The notes under the pieces: model-generated
Told to the model about the DNA's origin: nothing
Databases searched by the model: none
The model's input: the letters and a program-made list of their open reading frames with translations, nothing else
Source of the DNA: CAZLBC01 sp964557575
Lineage (GTDB): Bacteria; Planctomycetota; Phycisphaerae; SM23-33
DNA length: 64,000 nucleotides
Assembly: GCA_964557575.1 (NCBI GenBank)
Contig: CAZLBC010000003.1
Span: 62,001 to 126,000 of the forward strand
Reading direction: 5' to 3'
Translations under genes and position numbers: made by a program
Part shown: positions 44,608 through 53,544 of the stretch, in pieces
Numbering within the stretch: the first letter of the stretch is position 1
Layout: every line of letters starts with the position of its first letter

Positions 44608-45683
44608 GATGCGCCCTTTCCGGCCTGTCGCGCTTTCAGCAGGCGGTCACGGAGGAGAGTGCTTCGTTTTTCATCTCGCTGCCGCGGTGTGAGCCGGGTG
44701 TCGTGGAGCTTCTGGATATGAGCGGGCCTGCTGAGGAGATAGAGTTCGTTGACCGTATCGAGATCGACATCGTCAATGCAGTGCAGGTTGATTCCCAGCC
44801 GTATCATCGAGAGCCGGTCGAGTGTTTCGTCCGAACTGATCAACCGCGCTGCCTTGGTAACGGCAAGGGCCCGGTAAATGCGGTCTTCTATTTCAAGCTG
44901 GTGGTTCTTCATGAGCTGCTGGCGTGCCTTGCGCTCGTAGTCGAGAATGGCCGGTATGAAGTTGCCGGTGAAGTCATCGACGATCTGCTCTTCGCTTTTT
45001 CCCAGGGTAAGCTGATTGGATATCTGGAAAAAGTCGCCGACCGCCTGGGTTCCCTCCCCGTAAATGCCCCTGATAGCGAGGTTCAGGTCTCGCGATGCCT
45101 GCATTGCACGGTTGATTTCCCCGCTGAGTTTCAAGCCGGGCAGGTGAAGCATGACACTCACCCTGAGGCCGGTACCCAGGTTTGTCGGGCATGCGGTCAG
45201 GTAGCCGTATTTCGGGAGGAAAGCGTAATCGAGCTGCTCGGAAAGCAGGTCATCAATGCGGTTGATTTCTTCGAATGCCTCCCTGAGATGGAGACCGCTG
45301 TGAAGCAGTTGAATCCGCAGGTGATCTTCCTCATTTATCATGAAGGAGATTCTTTCATCGCTGCTCAGGACCGCGAATCGGGTGTGGCCGGCCTGTGCGT
45401 GCTGCCGTGAAATCAGGTGTCGTTCGACCAGCAATGCGCGATCGAGCTCCGAGTGATCCTCAAGGTTGAGAAAAAGAAGGTCTTCGCTTATGTCGGCCGC
45501 CTGTATGGCATGGGTAATCCTGTCGCAGACTTCCCGTTTCTGGTCTTCGTTACACCGGCACGGGAAGGGCATTCCGAGCAGATTCCGGGCGAGCCTCATC
45601 CTGGACGAGATGACAACATCGTGTTTGGGCCCGTATCCGGACAGCCACTTGGCGGCGTGGTGTGTTATATTCTCAAGCCTCAT
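44604..45683 (-). CDS. mcsB: Protein arginine kinase McsB
   Basis: This 359-residue guanidino-phosphotransferase phosphorylates arginine on proteins, marking them for ClpCP in Bacillota. Visible are VVISSRMRLARNLLGMPFPC, YLTACPTNLGTGLRVSVMLH and the phosphagen-kinase-fold C-terminal part. Length fits (about 360). The 5' end overlaps mcsA by 11 bases. CtsR and ClpC, the usual Bacillota neighbours, are not in the window. Confidence 0.92.
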   Translation of the reverse strand: MRLENITHHAAKWLSGYGPKHDVVISSRMRLARNLLGMPFPCRCNEDQKREVCDRITHAIQAADISEDLLFLNLEDHSELDRALLVERHLISRQHAQAGHTRFAVLSSDERISFMINEEDHLRIQLLHSGLHLREAFEEINRIDDLLSEQLDYAFLPKYGYLTACPTNLGTGLRVSVMLHLPGLKLSGEINRAMQASRDLNLAIRGIYGEGTQAVGDFFQISNQLTLGKSEEQIVDDFTGNFIPAILDYERKARQQLMKNHQLEIEDRIYRALAVTKAARLISSDETLDRLSMIRLGINLHCIDDVDLDTVNELYLLSRPAHIQKLHDTRLTPRQRDEKRSTLLRDRLLKARQAGKGAS

Positions 45684-46194
45684 AATCCTGCATCCGCTTT
45701 ATGCGATCCCTGAGATGCGCGGCCTTTTCGTATTGTTCATCACGTATGGCGTCTTTGAGCTGGCTCCGCATCTTGAGTATCTCAGCTTCCCGTTGCTGGT
45801 TTTCGCCGGCGTTTACGGGTATTTTTCCGACGTGCTTTGTTGCGCCCGCCTGGGAACGGGCTATCAGCGGCTGGAGGACCTCGGAGAATGCCCGGTAATC
45901 GTTGGGGCATCCCAGCAAGCCGTTTTCCTTGATTTCACTGAAAGATATTCCGCAGGTTTCGCATGACATGTCGGGTATATCGTCACCGTGCTCGTCTATC
46001 CCGGGTTCCCCGGAAGGGGCCTGTAACACGAAATCCTCGAGAAGCTGGCCGATCGGGATACTCGCCTTCACGGCGATTCCCTCGTGCTGCGCGCAATCCG
46101 CGCAGAGATGCTTTTCGACCTTCTGTCCGTCTGCAATTTCGGTCAGGTGTATCGTCGCGGGCTTACCGCATTTTGAACATTTTTGGTTCATCAT
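45673..46194 (-). CDS. mcsA: McsA-like activator with UVR motif
   Basis: This 173-residue protein has two zinc-finger-like cysteine pairs at the N-terminus (QKCSKCGKPA, then HLCADCAQHEG), a second Cys set (MSCETCGISF) and a C-terminal UVR motif (QLKDAIRDEQYEKAAHLRDR). McsA activates McsB. It lies directly before mcsB with an 11-base overlap. A promoter-like sequence 5 bases upstream of ATG suggests a leaderless transcript. Confidence 0.88.
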   Translation of the reverse strand: MMNQKCSKCGKPATIHLTEIADGQKVEKHLCADCAQHEGIAVKASIPIGQLLEDFVLQAPSGEPGIDEHGDDIPDMSCETCGISFSEIKENGLLGCPNDYRAFSEVLQPLIARSQAGATKHVGKIPVNAGENQQREAEILKMRSQLKDAIRDEQYEKAAHLRDRIKRMQDYEA

Positions 46195-46199
46195 GCAGC

Positions 46200-46228
46200 A
46201 TTGTAGGCCACGGGCAACAAGGATTCAA
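46200..46228 (-). promoter_or_regulatory. Candidate mcsA promoter, possibly leaderless
   Basis: On the minus strand TTGAAT (46228-46223), 17-base spacer, TACAAT (46205-46200): 5/6 plus 5/6 by eye. The -10 ends 5 bases before the mcsA ATG, so transcription would start at or within the first codon. No ribosome site precedes the ATG. Confidence 0.5.
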
Positions 46229-46340
46229 GCCCGCGGGAAGAGGAAGTTTTCCGACCGCTTTTCACGGGCCGTTCGAACCCCCGGGCCGCATTTACGTATA
46301 GCGTGTATACCCGCCGGCATATACAAGATCGGAGTTTGCA

Positions 46341-48344
46341 ATGGCACACGACATTCTATCCGCCCCGGGTTCGCGCTGCGGCGAACACGGACACTCGGTA
46401 CGGGAAGAAACCGGCCGCGCAACGATGTTGATAGTGGCGATCCTGGTCGGGGGTATGCTGGTGATCCTCAGTTGGATAGCCGAACTGGTATTCGAGAGCG
46501 GGTCGGGGGGCAGGAATTTTCATTCCGATGTCCTGGGCCTGATGGGGGCGATCCTGCTGGGGATGCCCATCGTCATCCATTCGATAAAGGAACTCGTTCG
46601 CGGTCATACGCACATGGACGAACTGGTGGCCATCGCCGTTGTCGCGGCGATCGCGTCGCTCGATTACAAGGCTGCCGGGGCCGTCAGCTTTTTTCTGCTG
46701 ATCGGCAATCTGATTGAATCGCGCACCGCGCTCGGCGCCCGGGCGAGCATCGAGGAACTGCTCAGGCTTGCGCCGAAAAAGGCCGTGCGCCTGACCGGCG
46801 GAAGGGAGGAAGAAGTCGAACCGGCGGACCTGTCGCCCGGCGATGTCGTCAGGGTGCGGCCCGGAGAGAACATTCCCGCCGACGGGGAGATCATCGCGGG
46901 AAAATCCGCCGTCAACCAGGCGAATGTCACGGGTGAATCGCTGCCGGTCGACAAGAGTGTCGGGGACGAGGTCTTTTCGGGGACCAACAACGAGAACGGC
47001 GGGCTGGATATCAGGGTGACCCGCGTGGGTGAAGACACGACGCTCGGCAGGGTCCGCAAGCTTATACTGCGGGCGGAAGCGACGCGCCATCCGATTATGC
47101 GTCTGGTCGACCGTTATGCCGGTTTCTATACGCCCGCCGTGCTCATGATTGCCGCTGTTGTGCTCTATTTTTCCCGGGACGCCTCGCGGGCGGTATCCAT
47201 TCTCGTGGTGTCGTGTCCGTGTCCCATCATTCTGGCCGTTCCGACCGCCATGGTGGCTGCGCTGAGTTGCGCCGCCCGGCTGGGAATACTCATCAAGGAC
47301 GTCTCGATGCTGGAACTTGCCAAGGAGGTAACCGCGTTTGTGTTCGACAAGACCGGCACGCTCACCACGGGCCGGCTGACGGTCGGCGGCATGATGCCCG
47401 CGCCGGGCGTTGACGGCAAGGAGCTGTTGTCGGCGGCGGGTTCGGCGGAATTGATGTCGCGCCATCCCGTGGCCCGCGCCGTGGTGGACGTCGCCCGAAA
47501 GGCGCGGGTGGACCTGAAGGAGCCCGCATTGTTTGAGGAGACGCCGGGCCTCGGCGTCTCGGCGGTTTCGGGGGGCGTCGAGATACGGGTGGGCAGGCGG
47601 CAGTGGCTTGCGGAGTCAGGCGTCGATTTTTCGGCGATGTCCGGGGAACAGCACGCGGAACCCGAGGGGATGAGCACGCTCTACGTGGTCGCCGATGGAG
47701 TACTGCTGGGACGTCTCGATCTCGAGGACAGAACGCGCGGCGAAGCGCGGGATTCGATCGGGGCGTTGCGCGAAAGCGGCATACGGGAACTGGTGATGAT
47801 CACCGGCGACCGGTGGCCGGTGGCCCGCCGGGTCGCTGCGGAAATGGGGTGCAACGAGGTCCAGGCAGAAGCGCTGCCCGACGACAAGCTTGCACTGGTC
47901 GACGCTATGAAACGGGACGGGCACACGGTTGCGGTGGTGGGCGACGGGGTCAACGACGCCCCCGCACTGGCCGCGGGCAACCTCTCGATCGCGATGGGCG
48001 TCGCGGGCAGCGACGTGGCCATCAACTCAGCGGATATCGCGTTGATGAACAACGACCTGCAGCGGCTGCCCTTTCTGCGGAAACTCAGCATGCGAACGGG
48101 GGCCGTGGTTCACCAGAACCTGGTCTTCGGGGCCATCGGCATCGTCGTTCTGATGGTGCTTGCCGGTCTTGGCATGATTCCCCCGTTTGCCGCGGCGGTG
48201 TTCCATACGGTCGGAGCGACCTTCGTTATTTTCAACAGCGCCCGGCTCGTTCGCATCGGTGAAGAACTGGACATGAAGGATGCGGCCGGGGAAACACAAA
48301 GCCGTCCCGGGCCGAAGGTCGAACGGGTGCCCGCGACGGCGTAA
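46341..48344 (+). CDS. Heavy-metal P1B-type ATPase
   Basis: This 667-residue cation pump has the membrane metal motif SCPCPIILAVP (Cys292-Pro-Cys294-Pro), phosphorylated Asp336 in DKTGTLTTG, ATP-binding HP locus SRHPVARAV, TGES near residue 200, and hinge GDGVNDAPALA. It is a P1B pump of the Cys-Pro-Cys group, but it lacks an N-terminal HMA domain; only CGEHGHS is present before the first helix. The metal is uncertain. GGAG precedes the ATG by 6-7 bases. Confidence 0.9.
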   Translation: MAHDILSAPGSRCGEHGHSVREETGRATMLIVAILVGGMLVILSWIAELVFESGSGGRNFHSDVLGLMGAILLGMPIVIHSIKELVRGHTHMDELVAIAVVAAIASLDYKAAGAVSFFLLIGNLIESRTALGARASIEELLRLAPKKAVRLTGGREEEVEPADLSPGDVVRVRPGENIPADGEIIAGKSAVNQANVTGESLPVDKSVGDEVFSGTNNENGGLDIRVTRVGEDTTLGRVRKLILRAEATRHPIMRLVDRYAGFYTPAVLMIAAVVLYFSRDASRAVSILVVSCPCPIILAVPTAMVAALSCAARLGILIKDVSMLELAKEVTAFVFDKTGTLTTGRLTVGGMMPAPGVDGKELLSAAGSAELMSRHPVARAVVDVARKARVDLKEPALFEETPGLGVSAVSGGVEIRVGRRQWLAESGVDFSAMSGEQHAEPEGMSTLYVVADGVLLGRLDLEDRTRGEARDSIGALRESGIRELVMITGDRWPVARRVAAEMGCNEVQAEALPDDKLALVDAMKRDGHTVAVVGDGVNDAPALAAGNLSIAMGVAGSDVAINSADIALMNNDLQRLPFLRKLSMRTGAVVHQNLVFGAIGIVVLMVLAGLGMIPPFAAAVFHTVGATFVIFNSARLVRIGEELDMKDAAGETQSRPGPKVERVPATA

Positions 48345-48420
48345 ACTTCGGGGTTGGGTACGGGCAGCGATGACAGAACCGACGATCAGACAACAGGATG
48401 CATCGCCCGCGGGATGGGCT

Positions 48421-49848
48421 TCACGTCCCGGGCAGAACCGGTTTCGCCTGTCGAAAGAAACGTTTTGCCTTGCCCGTGACGAGAAGGACCGTCACCGCTA
48501 TGCACACGGCGGTCGATACGGCCGTGGCGGTGGCGCCGAAGCCGGGAGGCTGCAGGAACCCGACATGCGACGAAAATATAGTGACGACCGCATTCCTGAC
48601 CAAGACGGCGACGGCGGCGATAATTGTCGTCCACCGGGCCCACCTTCGTTTTTTCTCCAGGTACAGGGACAGGCCGAGGACCGCAACCGCGGCGCCCGCA
48701 CTAGCGACCCGCGCCGGCCAGCCCATAGTGTGTTCCCCGGATTGGGGGGCGGCGACGACGGCCAGCAGAAGACCCGCCGCGGAAACGCGCAGCAGTCCGA
48801 CGGCCAGTGCCACGGGGCGGGGAGGACGGGATGCGGTCGTGGCGTCGGAGAGCTCCCGGCGGTTGAAGAGAATGACGGCGACGACGATGAGGGCCGCCGT
48901 GTAGAACAACGTGTACAGGGCGGTGTAGCCTATTGCCTGGGCCGGTATGTCCCAGCCCTTGGCAATGGCGTCGTAGGGTTCGAAGAGATTGAGATTGGGC
49001 AACAACGTGTCCGCGACCGCCGCGATTGTGCCGTTGCTGAAAACATCCTTCAGGGAACCGATCAGCCACTCGTGCATGGCACCGACGGTCAGGAAGGCGC
49101 CGGAGACCAGCATGGCCGGCAGGGGCCCGAGGCGGGTACTTGCCGCCACGGCAAAGGCGGACAGGAGCAGGACCGAGAGGTATATCATCACGGTCCCGGT
49201 GAGGTGGCGGTAATAAACCCTGCCCGCTCCGAACGTGTCGGCAATGTCGGCGCCCCCCCATTCGGGACCGATAAAACACACCGCGACAAATGCGGCGCTC
49301 AGCAGGACGGCCAGGGATACGACCGCGGCGCCGATGAAATTCCACTTGAAAAAGCAGTTGCCGAAACCGGCTGCGGCCAGCGCGACAATGATTGCGAGCA
49401 GCCCGATGACGATAACCGGCGCGTCGAGCGGCATGGAAGCAGTGGACGGCACCTGGTGTCGGGCGGCGAGCAGCAGTACCGGAACGCCGATGTAAAAGCC
49501 GAGACTGACGGCCGCGGTTACGCCCAGGTACTTGCCCATGACGAACTGCCAACGCGCTGTGGGCTTGGCGATGACCGCCAGTGCCGTCCGATTCCGTATT
49601 TCACGGTCGATGGTTGCCGCGGCGCATATAACCGCGAGCAGGTAGGAGGCGATCTGGATGGAACTCAGCGCGAGGTTGGTGAACATCAACTGGTCGGCTT
49701 CCCGGTAGTGGATATTCATCGACCGGCATATGGAGAGCGGAACGCAGACCGCGATCGCCGGGATGATCATGACGGACACCAGGAAGAATACCGGCTGCCG
49801 GATGTTCTGGATAAACGTGTTTCGTGCTATCGCGATAATCTTGATCAT
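48421..49848 (-). CDS. ABC-2-like membrane permease without adjacent ATPase
   Basis: This 475-residue protein has about eleven hydrophobic helices. The first 250 residues have the ABC-2 permease pattern (IDREIRNRTALAVIAKP, then RWQFVMGKYLG, close to the coupling-helix region seen in the plus-strand permease at 56247). Residues beyond 340 add further helices. A long open frame on the opposite strand (48280-49959) is low-complexity and is not credited. No ATPase lies next to it; the one at 54982 is 5 kb away on the other strand and may serve both. Confidence 0.7.
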   Translation of the reverse strand: MIKIIAIARNTFIQNIRQPVFFLVSVMIIPAIAVCVPLSICRSMNIHYREADQLMFTNLALSSIQIASYLLAVICAAATIDREIRNRTALAVIAKPTARWQFVMGKYLGVTAAVSLGFYIGVPVLLLAARHQVPSTASMPLDAPVIVIGLLAIIVALAAAGFGNCFFKWNFIGAAVVSLAVLLSAAFVAVCFIGPEWGGADIADTFGAGRVYYRHLTGTVMIYLSVLLLSAFAVAASTRLGPLPAMLVSGAFLTVGAMHEWLIGSLKDVFSNGTIAAVADTLLPNLNLFEPYDAIAKGWDIPAQAIGYTALYTLFYTAALIVVAVILFNRRELSDATTASRPPRPVALAVGLLRVSAAGLLLAVVAAPQSGEHTMGWPARVASAGAAVAVLGLSLYLEKKRRWARWTTIIAAVAVLVRNAVVTIFSSHVGFLQPPGFGATATAVSTAVCIAVTVLLVTGKAKRFFRQAKPVLPGT

Positions 49849-49865
49849 ATCGTTCGCCGGGGACC

Positions 49866-49894
49866 AGTCTATTGCGGGTGCGCGGAAATAACAA
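49866..49894 (-). promoter_or_regulatory. Weak promoter candidate for the lone permease
   Basis: Minus strand TTGTTA (49894-49889), 17-base spacer, TAGACT (49871-49866); each is 4/6. Predicted start is about 10 bases before the permease ATG at 49848. Confidence 0.3.
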
Positions 49895-49955
49895 TACCGG
49901 CATATATACGCATGGCGGGCCCGATGGTTCGGCTCCGCCTGTTCGAGGAGCAGCT

Positions 49956-52499
49956 ATGAAGAATCAGAAGCGCGGAAAAAACATCGCCCTCGCGGGGCTC
50001 GTGATCCAGTCCGCGATTACCGTGGTGGCGGCGATTGTCTGGAGAATGTCCGGTTCGCATGCCGCCCTGTCCGCGATATGGCTCCTGCTCGGCGGTGTGC
50101 CGGTCTGGCTGTTTACCGCCGTTTTTTTCTATGCCCGGCAGCTTCAGCGCATTGAGGAAATCGAGATTCGGGAGCTGGCGGATTCGGCCGCGGCCGACGG
50201 CATTTTCAGCGGTGAAGACGCCGGCCAGTTGACACCGGCCCGGAAGCGGGTGGCATTCATGCGCAGCTGGCTGATGCCCGGTTTATCCGTCGTGATGGCG
50301 GGGTACCACGTCACTATGGCGGCACTGGTTATCAACGAACTCAGGGCATATGAAAACGGCGGGGAACGGTCCGGCGTGGCGGCGGCCGCAGCCTTTCTTG
50401 CTATGTGCATGTTCGCCTCGTTTCTCCTGAGCCGGTATGCGACGGGGCTGTCGCGCGGGGCCGACTGGCTGCCGCTCCGGGCCGTCGGCGGCTACCTGTT
50501 GTTGAGTTCGACGGCGCTGGCCGCGATGATTCTCGGGCTGGTGTTCGACTCGGTGGAGGGATTCGCGCCCGACCTGATCCTCGCCTGGATCTTTCCCGCG
50601 GTTCAGGCGATTCTCGGCTTCGAACTCGTCATAAATTTTATACTCGAACTCTACCGCCCCCGTGTGGGAACAGATGAACCGGCGCCGTGTTACGAGAGCC
50701 GGCTGCTCAATCTTGCCGCCCAACCGTCCCGCATCGGGCACTCCATAGCGGATACCCTCAATTATCAATTCGGCTTCGAGGTATCGAGCACCTGGTTTTA
50801 CCGGCTGTTGAGCAAGGTCATGATGCCGCTGCTCGGGGGGGGCGTCATGCTCATGTTCGCCATGTCCGGCGTCGTGACCGTTCGTCCGGGCCGGCGCGGC
50901 GTCTTGAAACGATGGGGCAGACTTGTCCACGGATCGGCCGTCCTGGAGCCGGGGCTTCACTTCAAGTGGCCGTGGCCGGTGGATACGGTGGAGAAGTACC
51001 GCATGAACACCGTTCACGAGACGGTCATCGGCATGGGCGGGGGGCAGAAGGTTTCCCGGGGCAGAGACGGCCGGGTGGTCAACATGTGGTCCGTGGAACA
51101 CGGGTATCGCGGACAGAAGGAACTGGATTTTCTGATTGGGGCACCGCCGGGAGGCGGCGAGGACGGCCGGCGAACGGATACCGGCGAGAGCGGGGCCGTC
51201 GAGGCGAGTACGGACGTCCAGATTATCAAACTGGTCATCTCGATGCAGTACCGGGTTCGGGACGTGCTTGCATTCAATTACACGGTTGACAAACCGCACG
51301 AGCTGGTGGAACTGACGGCACGGCAGGAAATGATCCGCTACTGCGCTTCGGCCACACTGACCGAACAGCTCTCCGCGGCCGGCAACCGGCCGCAGGCCAT
51401 CATGTCCACCGGGCGGCAGGATGCCGCGGACGAACTGCAACGTCGCATTCAGAAGCGGCTGGATGAGTTAGGACTCGGCGCCGAGGTTGTCTACATCGGC
51501 ATCATTTCGGCCCATCCGCCCGCCCCGGTCGTTCCCGCGTTCGAGGATGTCCTTACGGCCGAGCGCGAGCAGGACATCGAACGGTACCGCGCGGAGGGCG
51601 AGGCGGCGTCCATCCTCGCCGGCGCGGCGGGCGATTTGAAAACCGCGTACCTGCTGCAGATTGCCGTTGAACGCCGCGATATAATGCGGGACCTTCTCCA
51701 TGCGGGGCCGGGGTCTGCCGCATTCTCGCGGATTCTCGCCGGGTTCGGAGAGCGGATCGACGGCAGTATCGGCGACCTGCGCGAGCGTCTTCGCCGGGAC
51801 TTGCAGCTCGCCGGTCGGGAGCGGCGGCGCGGCGAGATAGACGCGCTGTGTTCGTCGCTCCGGGAGGCCGCCCGCGGGGGAGACCCGGAGAAGGTGCAGG
51901 ATAGTACGGACAGGCTGGGCGAGGAGTTGCGCACTGAAACAATTCTCGGCTACCGGGGATATGCGCGCCAGCGCATTGAAGAACTCTTCGCCGTCCTGAA
52001 AGGGAACATGGATGCTGCCGCACTCGGCCGTATCCGTGATTCACTGCGGTCGGCGGCACTCCCGGCGTCGATCGACGAAGGCGATTACAAGGTGACGCTC
52101 CTGGCCCGATACGTGGAACTCCGCGATGAACTGGCGGCGGCAGCCGCATCACCGAAGACAGTTGCCTTCGCCGAAAAGATAGCGGCCGCCGGCGTTGAAA
52201 TTGAAAAGCGGCTGGACCTGGCCCAGGGGGAGGCGGCCAGGATGCTGGCCGAGGCGCGGGCAGCGAACTGGACCCTGCGGCTGCGGGGTGAGGCCGACAT
52301 CGCCACCGCCCGCCGGGCCGTGTTGCCCTACCGGGCCTGCCCCGCCGTCTATCGCTTTGACCGGTACGCCGATGTTCTCGAGGAACACCTCCCGGATATT
52401 CAGAAATACGTGCTCGGGGTTGATCCCGAGAATATTGAAATCAGGCTGAACCTGCAGAAGGAAGGCGAAATACTCAGCGGATTCGGCGGCGACGGGTAA
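49956..52499 (+). CDS. Polytopic SPFH-domain protein (HflK-like), first gene of SPFH-ABC operon
   Basis: This 847-residue protein has about seven hydrophobic helices in its first 310 residues, the last (about 290-310) leading directly into an SPFH domain (VTVRPGRRGVLKRWGR, PGLHFKWPWPVDTVEKYRMN, VIKLV-type core IIKLVISMQYRVRDVLAFNY). The remainder is a long charged, mostly helical tail rich in coiled-coil heptads. Ordinary HflK/HflC proteins have one N-terminal helix. GAGGAG precedes ATG at 49956 by 6-9 bases. HflK/HflC proteins make cage-like membrane scaffolds, often around FtsH. This form with a polytopic head is unusual and no FtsH is present. Confidence 0.75.
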   Translation: MKNQKRGKNIALAGLVIQSAITVVAAIVWRMSGSHAALSAIWLLLGGVPVWLFTAVFFYARQLQRIEEIEIRELADSAAADGIFSGEDAGQLTPARKRVAFMRSWLMPGLSVVMAGYHVTMAALVINELRAYENGGERSGVAAAAAFLAMCMFASFLLSRYATGLSRGADWLPLRAVGGYLLLSSTALAAMILGLVFDSVEGFAPDLILAWIFPAVQAILGFELVINFILELYRPRVGTDEPAPCYESRLLNLAAQPSRIGHSIADTLNYQFGFEVSSTWFYRLLSKVMMPLLGGGVMLMFAMSGVVTVRPGRRGVLKRWGRLVHGSAVLEPGLHFKWPWPVDTVEKYRMNTVHETVIGMGGGQKVSRGRDGRVVNMWSVEHGYRGQKELDFLIGAPPGGGEDGRRTDTGESGAVEASTDVQIIKLVISMQYRVRDVLAFNYTVDKPHELVELTARQEMIRYCASATLTEQLSAAGNRPQAIMSTGRQDAADELQRRIQKRLDELGLGAEVVYIGIISAHPPAPVVPAFEDVLTAEREQDIERYRAEGEAASILAGAAGDLKTAYLLQIAVERRDIMRDLLHAGPGSAAFSRILAGFGERIDGSIGDLRERLRRDLQLAGRERRRGEIDALCSSLREAARGGDPEKVQDSTDRLGEELRTETILGYRGYARQRIEELFAVLKGNMDAAALGRIRDSLRSAALPASIDEGDYKVTLLARYVELRDELAAAAASPKTVAFAEKIAAAGVEIEKRLDLAQGEAARMLAEARAANWTLRLRGEADIATARRAVLPYRACPAVYRFDRYADVLEEHLPDIQKYVLGVDPENIEIRLNLQKEGEILSGFGGDG

Positions 52500-52548
52500 A
52501 TCGCTGCCGCGCCCGGTTTTCTGTTGTTCACAATCGAGGAAGGCAAGT

Positions 52549-53511
52549 ATGAATTACGGAAAAAAAATGATGATGGTCCTCGTGGCGGCCGTGCTCCTCC
52601 TGCTGCTGGTGTATACCTGCACCTTCACGGTCGACGGCACCAGGGATCTCTGCGTGGTCACCACGTTCGACAGCATATCCCGCGTGATCGACGGCGCCGA
52701 CGACCCGGGACTCAAGTTCAAGTGGCTGTATCCGGTGCAGCGGCTCTACCGCTACGATTTTCGCGAGCAGGTCCTCGAGACGTCTCTCGATCAGCTCACG
52801 ATCGCCGAGGAGTATAACATCACCGCGAAGGTGTTCTGCACCTGGAAGATCGAGGATGTTGAAAAATTTCATCGCAGCAAGGAAAGCGGCGAATCAGCCG
52901 AGGAGATCATCGAGGGCATCCGTTCGCAGCTCACCAGCGACATGAAGAGCGTCATGGGTCGGCGATCGATGACTGAGCTGGTGAACAACGATCCCGGCAG
53001 GATGAAGATCGAGGAAATAGAGGGCCGGATCCGAACGCGGCTGGATGCGTCGGTCCGGGAGGATTACGGCATACGGGTGACCTCGCTCGGTATTCACTCC
53101 CTGGCGCTTCCCGAATCGATTTCAAAAAGCGTCATCGACGCGATGATCGAGGCCCGTAAGGACGAGGCGGCCCGGTATCGTTCTGAGGGCGCGGCGATGG
53201 CCACCGCCATCAAGAGCCGGGCGGAATCCGCGAAGAAGAAAATCATGGAACTCGCGCGTGCCCGGGCGGCGGAGATCAGGTCCCGGGGTGAGGAAGAGGC
53301 CGCGAAGTACTACGAGAAGTTCAAGGCGGACCCGGAATTCGCCGTCTTCCTGCGATCGCTGGAGACGCTGCGTAATTCGCTGAAGGACCGGGTCGTCTTC
53401 GTCCTCGACTCGAATGTGCTGCCGGTGCTCAAGCGGTTGTGGGACGTCGACGCGGAAGGCAGTGCGCCGTCCGCCGGCCGTTCGAAGCCGGCCGGCAGTT
53501 CGCGGAAGTAA
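52549..53511 (+). CDS. HflC-like SPFH protein
   Basis: This 320-residue protein has a single N-terminal helix (about 5-23), then an SPFH domain (FTVDGTRDLCVVTTFDSISR, PGLKFKWLYPVQRLYRYDFR, then LTIAEEYNITAKVFCTWKI) and a C-terminal coiled coil (IDAMIEARKDEAARYRSEGA). This is the HflC layout and length. A Ser/Lys-rich tail ends the protein. GAGGAAGG lies before the ATG; it starts 49 bases after the preceding SPFH gene. Confidence 0.85.
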   Translation: MNYGKKMMMVLVAAVLLLLLVYTCTFTVDGTRDLCVVTTFDSISRVIDGADDPGLKFKWLYPVQRLYRYDFREQVLETSLDQLTIAEEYNITAKVFCTWKIEDVEKFHRSKESGESAEEIIEGIRSQLTSDMKSVMGRRSMTELVNNDPGRMKIEEIEGRIRTRLDASVREDYGIRVTSLGIHSLALPESISKSVIDAMIEARKDEAARYRSEGAAMATAIKSRAESAKKKIMELARARAAEIRSRGEEEAAKYYEKFKADPEFAVFLRSLETLRNSLKDRVVFVLDSNVLPVLKRLWDVDAEGSAPSAGRSKPAGSSRK

Positions 53512-53544
53512 AACACCTGGTTTCCCGAACGGGAAGGATTGCAC

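Noticed and set aside
46271..46278. GTTCGAAC, resembling a tRNA T-loop
   Set aside because: The flanking bases do not form a T-stem and no acceptor or anticodon arm can be drawn.
48280..49959. 559-codon plus-strand frame opposite the lone permease
   Set aside because: It is Gly/Arg/Asp-rich with no domain, whereas the minus strand encodes a clear multi-helix protein.
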